In this document: positions 7,393 to 16,208 of the stretch, piece by piece
Position numbering within the stretch: position 1 is the first letter of the stretch
Layout of the letters: each line of letters starts with the position of its first letter
Assembly: GCA_937924405.1 (NCBI GenBank)
Contig: CALDVW010000111.1
Location: 1 to 36,109 of the forward strand
DNA: 36,109 nt
DNA from: an uncultured Lysobacterales bacterium
Lineage (GTDB): Bacteria > Pseudomonadota > Gammaproteobacteria > Xanthomonadales > SZUA-36
Direction: 5' to 3'
Position numbers and translations under genes: made by a program
The notes under the pieces: model-generated
Databases searched by the model: none
Told to the model about the DNA's origin: nothing
The model's input: only the letters and a program-made list of their open reading frames with translations

Positions 7393-10300
7393 TCAAGCAG
7401 GTTCATGGGCAGATTTTTCCTGCGTAAGCTCTTCAGCGGCAACTCGAAGTTCAGGCAGTGCGATCAAATACCCCATTCGTTCTCCCAGAGCAATCGTTTC
7501 CGACGCCTCCTTCACCAGCTCGGCCCCTCTCAATCCCTGACCCACTGCTGCCAGCAGGCGTCCGCGGCGTGCGAAGAAGTCCGCCCAGGGGGTGCGTTCC
7601 TGGAGATTGAACTGGTCCAGTCTGTCGGCAAACTTTATCGCGTCATCCCACTCCTGGAAGCGTAGCGCCGTGTCGATGGAATGTCGTCGAAAGTCATAGT
7701 GATTATGCACGGTTGCACCTTTCGTCAACAATTCCTCCCCGCGCGACAGAGCGGCTAAAGCATCCTCATAGTTCGAGGAAGTCTGGGCGATCAGTCCAAA
7801 CACGCTGGCAATCAAATGTCCGCCGCCGGTTGCTTCGTAAATTTCCCGCGCACGATTTGCGTAGGTGGCCGCCAGCTGACGATCTTCCCGATAGATGAAG
7901 AGATAGGCGAGAGCCGTGTTCACCATTGCGACCAATCGAGGCGCCTCCATTCGCTCAAATTCGGCCTGCAGTTCCGGAAGCAGCGTGGCTGCCTCATCCA
8001 GGCGGCACAACAACATATAAAAAATCGCCAACATGCTCTGTCCAAACCATGTGCTGCGCCACAACCCGACCTCCCGGGCCTGGGACAGGCCCAACTGGAG
8101 CTCCTCGAGGGCCTCAGCCGTACCTTCCAGGTAGTGCTGGCTCCATCCCTTTGCTACCCGGTTTGCGGCCGCGATTCGAAACAGCCCGTTTTGCTCCGCC
8201 AATGTCACGCATTCGCACAGCATTTCGTAGCCGTCCCGAATCCGGCCAACGGCATAGTAGCCGTCGGCCAACCCACCCAAAGCACGCAATTCGATTTCAA
8301 TCGAACCGGATTGATTGGCGCGCTTTTTTGCCTTCTGGTAGGCGTCAAGACAGGCATCAACGTGTCCGGTACCGAAGAAAATACAACCTCGAAGATAGTG
8401 GATTTCGGCCATCAGAGCCGGCCGGGCCAGGGATTCGGCCAGCGGCTGCGCCTGGTCCAGGATCTCAAGGCATGGCTCAAAGTCATCGGATAACCGCATT
8501 CCCTCTGCTATGCCGATCAGGCTCGAGCAGCGATCCCGATCATTTTGTGCAGCCGCAACCCCTTTTTCGAAAGTACTGATCGATTCCTTGACCTGACCCA
8601 GTTCCCGCTCCAACCGGCCCTTCTCCAAAAGCAATTCACAAAATTTTGCGGGATCCTCGATCAGGGCGACACCACGCTCGACCAGGCGCAGTGCGCGATC
8701 CAGATGCAGTGCTTTTGCCTCGGCTCTTGCAGCGGCAAGAAACGCTTGCGCAGCCCCGGGGTCATTTGCCGCCTCCAGATGCTCGGCATATAAAATCGGG
8801 TCGCGTCGACTGAACCACTCCGCGGCGCGTGTGTGGTAGTCGCGGCGCGTTGCGTGCAACAGCGACTCGTATATCCCATCGCGGACCAGCGCATGGACAA
8901 ACTTGTAGCCGCCTTCATGCAGCTGGATCAGTCCCTGGCTGGAAATCGTGCCGAAATCCGGCAAGGGCACCCCGGCCAGTTGACCAACCGCTCTCGGATC
9001 GAATCGCTGCCCGAAAACAGAGGCCGCTTGCAGCAAGGTCTTGTCCCGGGGGTGTAGCTGGTCGACACGCGTCAGAACCAGACTTTGAATGGAGCCAAGT
9101 ACCGCACCTGTTTCGATTTGATCGGGATTCATTAACAATTGTTCGAGGAACAGCGGATGGCCGCCAGCACGTTGAATACAACGCTCGGCCGCGGCAGCGT
9201 CAACGTCCCCGAACGTGTCAGCCAGGGTGCGCGCGTCATCAAGCCGTAGAGGACTGAGATCTATGGCCGACACTGCGGCGCCACTGTCCAACGCGGACAA
9301 AAGAGAGCCCAGGGAATCTTCGGCGGTACGGGTCGTCAGGATAAGCAGGGCAGAGCATTCCGAAGCCACGGCCGCCATTGCTGAGAGCTGCGTCAATGTC
9401 AGGGCATCTGCCCAGTGAATATCCTCGATAAGGAAAAACCTGGGCCGCTCCGCCGCGGCCGAGCGAAGCAATGTGGCAACTGTTTCACGCTTGTTCTGGT
9501 TGCGAAACTCGTTTTCCATCGCGTCATACTTTGCACGCAGCCGATCCGGTAGCGGCACATTGAGCAGGTCGAGCAGAAACGGTTCCTGTTGCGCTGCCAC
9601 GCGGCCGCCGCTGATGCATTGCCGGCAAACTTCCTGCCGTTCACGTTCATCCGAATCACGATCCAGGCCGAGCATCGATTTCACCAGGCTGCGGACCGGA
9701 TCGGCGCCGGAACCACCACCAAAATCCAGTACTTCGGCGGAGTGGCACTCGAATCCCCGCTCCGATGCAAGATGCCGGGCCTCTCTCGCCAGGCGGGTCT
9801 TGCCGATGCCGGGTTCTCCGCTCACGATCAAAATCTGACCCGCTTTGTTCTCGAGGCAGTCATCGATTGCGCCACCGATTTGTCGCAGTTCCGCACGTCG
9901 CCCGACAAATGGAAAAGTGGCCGTACTGGAATCCGCTACCGCGCGCACCACCCGGTAGGGCGTGATGCTGTGCTCCTTACCTTTCAGCCGGGTGTCCTCG
10001 CTGGCGCTCAGTTCAAATGAGCCTTGAGCAGCACGCTGGGTTTCCGGACAAACGAGCACAGTATCCTCATCCGCGAGCGACTTGAGTCGTGCGCCGACGT
10101 TCACCGTGTCGCCGGTAATGCCAACGCGACCGTCACGGTCGTCGGAAAGGTGCGTGACCACAAGCCCCGTGGCGACGCCGCTGTGCATTCGAATCGGCCG
10201 CCCCACCTTGCCTTCGACTTCAGGAGAGATCTGTCTCACATAGTCGTGCAGTTCAATAGCGGCGCTGATAGCCCTGACGGGGTCATCTTTATGGGCCGTC

Positions 10301-10704
10301 GGAATGCCAAACAGAGCGAGAACCTCATCCCCCACAAACTGGTTCACCGAACCACCGAACGCCTCGACGATCCGTACCGCTTCGGTTTTGACGCGGGCCA
10401 TGATGGCGCGAACGTCTTCCGGGTCCAAACACTCGTTCATTGCCGTGTAACCCGACAAATCAGAGAACAAGACTGTTGCGTGCCGCCTTTCCCCCGGAAC
10501 GGCGGCTGCGTTCAATTCTGTTTTTTCGAGAGCCGAAATTGCGCGTCGTATGCGCAATCGATGACCAACACTGTTGACTCCGATCTCTTTGAGGACCTGG
10601 TCATCCAGTTCCTGCAGCAACGACATGTCTATATCGTTAGCTTCAAAAGCATCCACGTACTGGCCAAGAGCCATGTCCTCGAGCCACTCGCGAACCGTTG
10701 TCAC
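7393..10704 (-). CDS. SAM-domain, class III nucleotidyl cyclase, AAA/NTPase and TPR signalling protein
   Basis: An 1103-residue multidomain protein. Order: SAM domain (about residues 3-57), class III cyclase (about 72-255), NTPase with Walker A SGEPGIGKT (295-303) and a Walker B-like FFLIEDIHWAD near 430, then a long TPR-like helical tail. This is the soluble-adenylyl-cyclase-like architecture. Cyclase metal ligands are present (Asp82 in FSDLSG, Asp126 in GDE), as are transition-state residues Asn202 and Arg206 (DTVNVGARL). The purine-specifying positions are unusual: Gln122 where adenylyl cyclases have Lys, and Gly195 where they have Asp or Thr. ATP versus GTP use therefore cannot be predicted. 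The start is a GTG with AAGGAG eight bases upstream, and that site overlaps the stop of the MAPEG gene, implying co-translation. Confidence 0.88.
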   Translation of the reverse strand: MTTVREWLEDMALGQYVDAFEANDIDMSLLQELDDQVLKEIGVNSVGHRLRIRRAISALEKTELNAAAVPGERRHATVLFSDLSGYTAMNECLDPEDVRAIMARVKTEAVRIVEAFGGSVNQFVGDEVLALFGIPTAHKDDPVRAISAAIELHDYVRQISPEVEGKVGRPIRMHSGVATGLVVTHLSDDRDGRVGITGDTVNVGARLKSLADEDTVLVCPETQRAAQGSFELSASEDTRLKGKEHSITPYRVVRAVADSSTATFPFVGRRAELRQIGGAIDDCLENKAGQILIVSGEPGIGKTRLAREARHLASERGFECHSAEVLDFGGGSGADPVRSLVKSMLGLDRDSDERERQEVCRQCISGGRVAAQQEPFLLDLLNVPLPDRLRAKYDAMENEFRNQNKRETVATLLRSAAAERPRFFLIEDIHWADALTLTQLSAMAAVASECSALLILTTRTAEDSLGSLLSALDSGAAVSAIDLSPLRLDDARTLADTFGDVDAAAAERCIQRAGGHPLFLEQLLMNPDQIETGAVLGSIQSLVLTRVDQLHPRDKTLLQAASVFGQRFDPRAVGQLAGVPLPDFGTISSQGLIQLHEGGYKFVHALVRDGIYESLLHATRRDYHTRAAEWFSRRDPILYAEHLEAANDPGAAQAFLAAARAEAKALHLDRALRLVERGVALIEDPAKFCELLLEKGRLERELGQVKESISTFEKGVAAAQNDRDRCSSLIGIAEGMRLSDDFEPCLEILDQAQPLAESLARPALMAEIHYLRGCIFFGTGHVDACLDAYQKAKKRANQSGSIEIELRALGGLADGYYAVGRIRDGYEMLCECVTLAEQNGLFRIAAANRVAKGWSQHYLEGTAEALEELQLGLSQAREVGLWRSTWFGQSMLAIFYMLLCRLDEAATLLPELQAEFERMEAPRLVAMVNTALAYLFIYREDRQLAATYANRAREIYEATGGGHLIASVFGLIAQTSSNYEDALAALSRGEELLTKGATVHNHYDFRRHSIDTALRFQEWDDAIKFADRLDQFNLQERTPWADFFARRGRLLAAVGQGLRGAELVKEASETIALGERMGYLIALPELRVAAEELTQEKSAHEPA

Positions 10705-10716
10705 GCCGGCATCTCC

Positions 10717-11112
10717 TTAAAATATCTGGAAGGCGACCATGCCCATGCCGACCACGCCAATTAGATAAACAATGGTACGGATAATTTTCACACCAGCTAA
10801 ATACAAAAGCCAAAAAGCGATGCGCGACACCAGGAATATTTGAGCGCCTAGAGCACTCCAGAACCCGACATTGCCAGACACGTGAGCAATTAGAACCAGA
10901 CAGGCAAATGGTAATAAATTTTCCGCCATATTTGCCTGCGCACGACGGGCTCTGTTTACCCACCCTGGCAATTCAGGCTGGGTATCGTGATTACCGACAG
11001 CCCAGGCGATCCCATTATTTGCATCTGCGCCAACTGCAGCAACAAGTATATGTAATAAATAAAGAATCGTAGACCACAGCAATATATTTAATTCAATGGC
11101 TAATTCGTTCAT
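10717..11112 (-). CDS. MAPEG-family membrane protein
   Basis: A 131-residue, four-helix integral membrane protein. The MAPEG (eicosanoid and glutathione metabolism) signature is clear in PGWVNRARRAQANMAENLLP, followed by the second helix FACLVLIAHVSG. Eukaryotic members include microsomal glutathione transferase, FLAP and leukotriene C4 synthase. Most bacterial members have no assigned substrate. Its stop codon abuts the Shine-Dalgarno of the following cyclase gene (12 bases between the CDSs), so the two form a transcription unit. Further down the same strand is a lipoxygenase, which makes an oxylipin-related or glutathione-conjugating role attractive but unproven, since MAPEG proteins are common in proteobacteria. 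Confidence 0.85.
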   Translation of the reverse strand: MNELAIELNILLWSTILYLLHILVAAVGADANNGIAWAVGNHDTQPELPGWVNRARRAQANMAENLLPFACLVLIAHVSGNVGFWSALGAQIFLVSRIAFWLLYLAGVKIIRTIVYLIGVVGMGMVAFQIF

Positions 11113-11306
11113 ATGTTGCCTTTGGGATGATGAGCAATACCAATCGTCTGAACCCGATCAGCCCCTTTCCCAAACATCGGGTCCGGTTCGATTAAAACGT
11201 AGCAAGTATAGGCAGCTTAGACGCCGAATTGCCAGAAATCCCGGTGTACTGGATGGCCCTTCATGTCGGGTCCCCGGTCAGATCGCAGAATACCCGGCCA
11301 GTTGAT

Positions 11307-12008
11307 TCACTGGGACGCTTCCAGAGCAACATGCGTGATCAACAGCAGTCCCATGCCGGCGAGAAAAGCCCGGTAATGGGCATCGCGAAATTCTGGAAGT
11401 TCGTTGTGAAAAACCTTGAACAGCATGGAACCGGCGAGCAAGGCCGTGAGCACATCAACAATCGCGACGCTGGAGGGCAAGCGGTTTGCACTGACCAGGC
11501 CGACAAGCACTGCACCCATCAGCACAAACCGCCCGTAACGCCTAAACCGGGCAGAATCTACTTCCAGCAAGCTGAAATCACCACTCAACAGGTGCAAGCC
11601 AATCATCAGGGCGAATGCCATGCTCAACGCGGGTGATCCAGGTAACTGCTCACCCAGCGTATAGACCAGCATAAAACTGTAAATAGCAGACAGGAACAGG
11701 TTGAGGTTCAGGTAACTGCTGTTGTCTCCGGTTCTTTCCCTTTGCCGAGTGCTTAATATGGCCGCCCCATAATACAGTGCAAAGCCAATCATCATGATGA
11801 AATAGATGCGCTGTCCCAGTGCATGACTGCCTTCATCTATTTCCGGGATCAGGTGAAGACAGACATAGGCAGCAGCCAGGCCGCCCGAAAATGATGAAGC
11901 GATGCGCCGCCATCGTGACCTCGCCTGAAACGCCCGGTATGAGAAAAAATGAAAGGCCGCAAAGATGATTGCTACAAAAATCTCGATCTGGTGAAAGTCC
12001 GTTGTCAT
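11307..12008 (-). CDS. Polytopic membrane protein of unknown function with a HLIPE motif
   Basis: About 233 residues from an ATG at 12008. A longer frame upstream begins only with TTG and adds 26 residues of non-hydrophobic sequence, so the ATG is preferred although its ribosome binding site is weak. At least seven hydrophobic helices are visible, including IFVAIIFAAFHFFSY, IYFIMMIGFALYYGAAIL, LSAIYSFMLVYTLG and FVLMGAVLVGLVSA. The stretch GGLAAAYVCLHLIPE resembles the His-Pro-Glu helix of ZIP-type metal transporters, but the second ZIP metal-binding helix is not evident, so I do not call it a transporter. It is on the same strand as the MAPEG gene, 194 bases upstream of it. That gap shows no recognisable gene. 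Confidence 0.6.
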   Translation of the reverse strand: MTTDFHQIEIFVAIIFAAFHFFSYRAFQARSRWRRIASSFSGGLAAAYVCLHLIPEIDEGSHALGQRIYFIMMIGFALYYGAAILSTRQRERTGDNSSYLNLNLFLSAIYSFMLVYTLGEQLPGSPALSMAFALMIGLHLLSGDFSLLEVDSARFRRYGRFVLMGAVLVGLVSANRLPSSVAIVDVLTALLAGSMLFKVFHNELPEFRDAHYRAFLAGMGLLLITHVALEASQ

Positions 12009-12183
12009 GCCTGTTTCATGTATCGCCCGAAAAGGCAGTGAGTATAGAACGCCATTGAATCCGTTGCATGGCTTGAACGTCAGCAAAGGCTCGAATCGGC
12101 CGCATAGGCTGAAATGGAATTCTACACGCAGCAGGAAGTCAACACGGCAATGGATTTATCGCCGTTAGAATCCTCAGATTTCT

Positions 12184-12207
12184 GGGGTCAGATTAATAAC
12201 TGACCCT
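12184..12207. repeat. GGGTCAG/CTGACCC hairpin at the 3' end of a dehydrogenase gene
   Basis: GGGTCAG (12185-12191) pairs perfectly with CTGACCC (12200-12206) across an eight-base A/T loop. No T-run follows on either strand, so it is a poor intrinsic terminator. A GGGGTCAG core also occurs at 19573-19580. Such palindromes resemble REP-type elements that accompany Y1 (RAYT) transposases, but no transposase is in the window. Confidence 0.35.
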
Positions 12208-12913
12208 AAAAATCAATGCCGGCATAGTCCTGTGCCGGGAAAAGCTTTCCTTTTGGCGCTTCGGGTTCGAGCTTGCCCAGGAGTGCTGGAACCAGGGCGC
12301 CGGGTAATACCGTCGTGACGTCGTTGTCTGCGCTTTCACCGCCCAGGTCCGTGCGGCACCAACCGGGGTCCATCATGTTGGCCAGCACATTACTGCCTTC
12401 GAGTTCAATCGCAAGATCCCGGGTGTACTTGTCCAGCGCCGCCTTGCTGATACTGTAGGCATCCAGTTGTGGTGTGTCTTTGATGCCGGAAGTGACATTG
12501 ACAATGCGGCCGAAACCCCTGGATACCATTCGCGGAGCGAAGAAGCTGCAGATCCGGATTATGCTGTAGACATTGACCTGGAAACTTCTTTCGTAGTCGG
12601 CTTGAGGCGTGTCGAACAAGGGCGTTCCCGGCGTCATCAGAGCCGCGTTGTTGTAGAGAATATCAATGCCGCCGCTAAGGGTTTCGGCCTGTTCAACAAA
12701 AGCGTCGATGGAGTCCGGCTTCTCGAGATTGCCGGCAACACTGTGTATCTCGATGCCTTGGTTTGCCAGCAAGGCGCGGGTGGCTGACTGGTTGCCGGTA
12801 TTCGAGGAGTGCAGCACCAGGTTGACGCCGCGGCCCGCCAGACCCAGCGCAATCTGTTGGCCGACACCCCGGCTGGCGCCGGTAACCAGGGCCCATTTGT
12901 TCGCGATATTCAC
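12206..12913 (-). CDS. Short-chain dehydrogenase/reductase (SDR)
   Basis: A 235-residue classical SDR. The cofactor loop TGASRGVGQQIA (residues 11-22) is followed by NNAAL, the catalytic Ser in VTSG and YSISK with the active-site Tyr and Lys. These are cytoplasmic NAD(P)-dependent oxidoreductases acting on alcohol/ketone substrates; the actual substrate is unknown. The apparent first codon is GTG, with AAGGAGA about eleven bases upstream. The C-terminus is polar and carries no membrane signal. It stands alone, divergent from the next SDR across a 325-base gap. The two are not close paralogues, since their C-terminal halves differ. Confidence 0.82.
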   Translation of the reverse strand: MNIANKWALVTGASRGVGQQIALGLAGRGVNLVLHSSNTGNQSATRALLANQGIEIHSVAGNLEKPDSIDAFVEQAETLSGGIDILYNNAALMTPGTPLFDTPQADYERSFQVNVYSIIRICSFFAPRMVSRGFGRIVNVTSGIKDTPQLDAYSISKAALDKYTRDLAIELEGSNVLANMMDPGWCRTDLGGESADNDVTTVLPGALVPALLGKLEPEAPKGKLFPAQDYAGIDF

Positions 12914-13238
12914 CTTGGAAATGTTCTCCTTTGTTTTTCAGTTCCGGCCGGGTTCAGCAGGCTGGAGTGCATGGCAGCTCCATGCCTTCGAGGGATTTAC
13001 TGTCCGGCACAGTTTACATGGATGGGTCGTTTCTGCCATTCTGCCCCCGGGTCGGCCGACCCGCTTCACATTCGCCGGGCCACCGTCTGGTTCAGGTTTC
13101 AAGTTAGTATTTTCAACTGACAGGAGAACTGGATCACGACAGAGAAACGAGATACCCCGGCATCAATAACACGCTTTCATCAAAGCCGCCCAGGGAATAC
13201 CATGGGTTGAGTTCAACGATCAGGATGACAGACAGAAA
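12914..13238. other. Intergenic region between divergent dehydrogenase genes
   Basis: 325 bases without a gene. The left end carries the ribosome binding site of the leftward dehydrogenase (AAGGAGA on the minus strand). A small inverted repeat, GGCAGCTCCATGCC-like with GGAGTGCATGGCAGCTCC nearby, is visible around 12970. No coding frame with a start and ribosome binding site, no RNA gene and no convincing promoter pair was found. Confidence 0.4.
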
Positions 13239-14000
13239 ATGAAATCGGTATTCATCACGGGCGCCGCCGCGGGAATCGGCCTGGCGACGGCCCGGAGATT
13301 AGCTTCCGAGGGTTGGTTCGTGGGTTTATACGATATCGACGCCGAAGCCATCAGGAATCTTTTGCTGGGCGAGGAGTTCAACGCAGCCTGTGGCGGGTAT
13401 TGTGACGTCGGCAGCTTCGATTCGGTGAGCCAGGCGATAGCGCAGTTCGCCAAGGCGACCGAGGGCCATATGGATGTGCTGATCAACAACGCCGGCGTTA
13501 TCACGCCCGGTCACTTTGAATCCGTTGACCCTGAAGACATCGACGCCATGATTCGGGTAAACATTTCCGGCCTGACCAACGTGGCTCAACTGGCCTTTCC
13601 CTTGTTGAAAGACACGCCTCAGTCAACATTGCTGAACCTGTGTTCGGTGTCGTCCGTTTACGGCATACCCCTGCTTGCGGTTTACAGTGCCTCTAAATTC
13701 TATGTCAACGGGCTGACCCAGGCCCTCTCTATCGAGTGGGCGGAGCATGACATTCGGGTGCTGTCTATCAAACCCCCGTTCGTAAGAACGGCGATGCTCG
13801 AAGGCATGCCCTCACAACTCATGAAATCGTTCACCGTGGATTTCTCACCGGAACAGGTCGCCGATGCGATCATGCATGCTCTGGCTGGTTCGGGCCGAAG
13901 TTACCTGCTGGGGCGGAAAGCCAAGGCCCTGGCCTTCCTGTCCAAGGTGCTGCCGGAGTCGCTGGGCCGCCGCATCGTCATGCACGTGACGGGCTATTAA
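13239..14000 (+). CDS. Short-chain dehydrogenase/reductase (SDR)
   Basis: A 253-residue SDR. It has the cofactor-binding loop TGAAAGIGLATA near residue 7, the NNAGV motif, catalytic Ser in LCSVSSVYG and YSASK with catalytic Tyr and Lys. Asp-Ile-Asp after the second strand (GLYDIDAEA) suggests NAD preference over NADP, because an acidic residue there binds the adenosine ribose. The C-terminal basic, amphipathic GRKAKALAFLSKVLPESLGRR may associate with a membrane or partner, as in SDRs acting on lipids. Substrate unknown. Start chosen at ATG 13239, preceded by a weak AGGA. Convergent with the spermidine dehydrogenase-like gene. Confidence 0.82.
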   Translation: MKSVFITGAAAGIGLATARRLASEGWFVGLYDIDAEAIRNLLLGEEFNAACGGYCDVGSFDSVSQAIAQFAKATEGHMDVLINNAGVITPGHFESVDPEDIDAMIRVNISGLTNVAQLAFPLLKDTPQSTLLNLCSVSSVYGIPLLAVYSASKFYVNGLTQALSIEWAEHDIRVLSIKPPFVRTAMLEGMPSQLMKSFTVDFSPEQVADAIMHALAGSGRSYLLGRKAKALAFLSKVLPESLGRRIVMHVTGY

Positions 14001-14093
14001 AGCGCGGACCGGATCTCCCCCGGTTCATCGGGCTGGTCTGCGTGAGATGAGTATTCCGAGTTCAAACCCAACGTCCCGCGCCTGTCCTTTCGA

Positions 14094-15953
14094 TTACGAT
14101 AACTCCTGAACCGCCCTGAAAGCCTCATCAATGGCCACGTGCGTGTAGGCATCGGCACCGGCGTCCGAATTGGCCATGGTGATATTGCCAAACGGCCGCC
14201 TGGCGATCAGGTGCGGGGCTTCGCCTTCGGGCCAGTCCGGATCCCAAAGGTCCAGGTAATCATGTGCATAGCCATGAGGCCAGCGGTTCACCGTGATGGC
14301 CAGCACGTCATTTTCAACGTCAAAGCCAGCCGGCCCCAGCATGTTCCTGAGCACAATCCGGACTTCGCGCTCATAGTCCTCGAAATTCAATGCCAGCATC
14401 TTCGCCTGTGCGGCGCGCATTTGTTCGTTCAGCTCAATCGCCTCTGCCGGCGGTGCAATGGTGCCCCAAAACGTCAGTGCCACAGGGCCGTCATCGGCAA
14501 ATTTGTGTTCGAAACCACCGGTGTTGATGCCTTTGAACATTAAAACATAGTTGTGCATACGACCCGGGCAGCGCGCGCCGGTGATGCCCAGCTTGTCCAT
14601 GGCTGCACTGGAACGGATCAGCACATTGGTCAATAGCAGCGGGCGCTTAACCTGGTATTTCTGGGCTTCTTTCTGCGCTGCCGGCAGATCAGGACACAGG
14701 TGCGGAATGATGACGTGATAGCAGGCCATTACACAGTGCCTGGCTTCTAACCGTAATGCTCTGTCATCGTTGATGTAGGTAACGCTTACACCGCTGCCGG
14801 TATTGGCGGCGTTGACGACGGTAGAATTCAGGCGAAGGCGTACCGTGTTCTCTGCCCGGTCCAGCTGATCGTAGTCAAATTCCGCTACTGCAACATTATG
14901 GGCATTGGTGCCCGGTGCTACATTGGGAATCAGCGCATGGACCTGCAGCCTGGCCAGGCTGGCGTTGCCATCCGGAAACATCGCCGGGCTGTAGTCCCAT
15001 GCTTTACAGACCAGGTCCTCACCCAACAACTGCCTGCCCGGCAGGCGTTCCCAAGCGCATTCCGCCACCGACAGGTTACGGGTTTGAACACCCCATGAGC
15101 CATCGTTGGCAGAGTCGAAAAACTGGATGGCTTCATCACCCAGGCCACCGTGCTCACGCAGGAAATCGAAGTAGCGGGTGCCATGAACATAGGCTTCAGC
15201 ATCGGCTTCACTCATGCCTTCCAGCACATTGGTTCGCATGGCAACAAAACGCTTCAGTTGCTCACGGGCCTCCACGCTGAGCGGGAATTCATCGATCCAG
15301 GCGGCCAGCTTTTCCGGATCCGGCTCACTGAAATCAACCCCGGTCAATAACTTGTTCTGTCCATAGGTCTCGGCATCGAACCAGACAGCAGGACCATTCT
15401 CGCCGTTTCTGCCGTAGCCGAATTCCTTGTGGCGCAGCAGGTGCTCGATATCAATGCCCAACTCATCCATCATGGCGTTGACCGTGTCGCTGAACTGCCA
15501 GTACTCCAGGTTGTGGGTGCCACCCAGCGCCAGGCGCATCTGTCCACCCTGGTGGAATTCATTACGCTTGGCATGCCCGCCGAAATCATCATGATTTTCC
15601 AGGATCAGGATGCGGGCATTCTGCCCAAATTTCTTCTGGTAGTACTGAGCTGCGGCGAGACCGGAAATGCCACCGCCCACCACCACAAGGTCATACGTTT
15701 CGTCCAGATCCCTGGGTGCCGGGAATGGCTTGCCCGCACGCGCCAGGGCATGCGCTGATTCAAAGGCGCCCGGATGCGAACCTCTCATGCCGGTTCGGGT
15801 CGGCGGGTAGTATCGCCCTGCCTGACCGGGGCCAGCTGAAGCAAATGCACCAAGAGGCAAGCACAGGCCCAGTGCGGCAAGACCTGTATCGTGGATGAAA
15901 TCCCGCCGGGTGATGTCCTGGCCCATGCCCAGTTCAAGGTCCGTTTTCTTCAT
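14094..15953 (-). CDS. Tat-exported FAD oxidoreductase, spermidine dehydrogenase-like
   Basis: About 619 residues from the ATG at 15953, which has AAGGAAA five to six bases upstream. A longer frame to 16028 lacks such a site. The N-terminus carries a twin-arginine signal (ITRRDFIHD, then GLAALGLCLPLGAFASA), so the folded flavoprotein goes to the periplasm. The FAD-binding loop VVGGGISGLAAAQYY starts near residue 91, with an ExxxxFGGHAKRNEF motif typical of the spermidine dehydrogenase/NAD(P)-binding FAD group. Late motifs RRPFGNITMANSDAGADAYT and HVAIDEAFRAVQEL close the FAD site. Family members oxidise polyamines with electron transfer to ferricyanide or quinone-type acceptors in vitro. Exact substrate is inferred. 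A monocistronic unit. Confidence 0.72.
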   Translation of the reverse strand: MKKTDLELGMGQDITRRDFIHDTGLAALGLCLPLGAFASAGPGQAGRYYPPTRTGMRGSHPGAFESAHALARAGKPFPAPRDLDETYDLVVVGGGISGLAAAQYYQKKFGQNARILILENHDDFGGHAKRNEFHQGGQMRLALGGTHNLEYWQFSDTVNAMMDELGIDIEHLLRHKEFGYGRNGENGPAVWFDAETYGQNKLLTGVDFSEPDPEKLAAWIDEFPLSVEAREQLKRFVAMRTNVLEGMSEADAEAYVHGTRYFDFLREHGGLGDEAIQFFDSANDGSWGVQTRNLSVAECAWERLPGRQLLGEDLVCKAWDYSPAMFPDGNASLARLQVHALIPNVAPGTNAHNVAVAEFDYDQLDRAENTVRLRLNSTVVNAANTGSGVSVTYINDDRALRLEARHCVMACYHVIIPHLCPDLPAAQKEAQKYQVKRPLLLTNVLIRSSAAMDKLGITGARCPGRMHNYVLMFKGINTGGFEHKFADDGPVALTFWGTIAPPAEAIELNEQMRAAQAKMLALNFEDYEREVRIVLRNMLGPAGFDVENDVLAITVNRWPHGYAHDYLDLWDPDWPEGEAPHLIARRPFGNITMANSDAGADAYTHVAIDEAFRAVQELS

Positions 15954-16208
15954 TTTATTTCCTTCGAATGTTTCGTGGCTCCATACCCTGAGGATTACTT
16001 TGCTATTTCTTGATCCGGGACCATTCAATCATGTAGCGAGCGACCACCGAAGCCCCATGGTAGCTCAGCAATTTAACGGGATTCCCGGTTGCATAAATTC
16101 TGAAAATCTCGTCGCAGAATCCTGGCCCGCCTTCATCTACATTTTTGCAATTAAGATTATATACATTCGATGTATAAGATCAGGTTAAGACTGATGGTGC
16201 AAAGTTAT

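Noticed and set aside
3216-10704. A complete Pycsar antiphage system formed by the DUF5706 protein and the cyclase gene
   Set aside because: The genes are separated by about 3.6 kb of unrelated coding sequence, the cyclase belongs to a SAM-cyclase-ATPase architecture rather than PycC, and it is co-translated with a MAPEG gene instead.
11307-12008. ZIP-family metal transporter
   Set aside because: Only the HLIPE-like helix fits. The second His/Glu-rich metal-binding helix of ZIP proteins was not found.
12184-12207. Intrinsic terminator of the leftward dehydrogenase gene
   Set aside because: The stem is good but no T-run follows on the minus strand. A REP-like repeat is the better reading.
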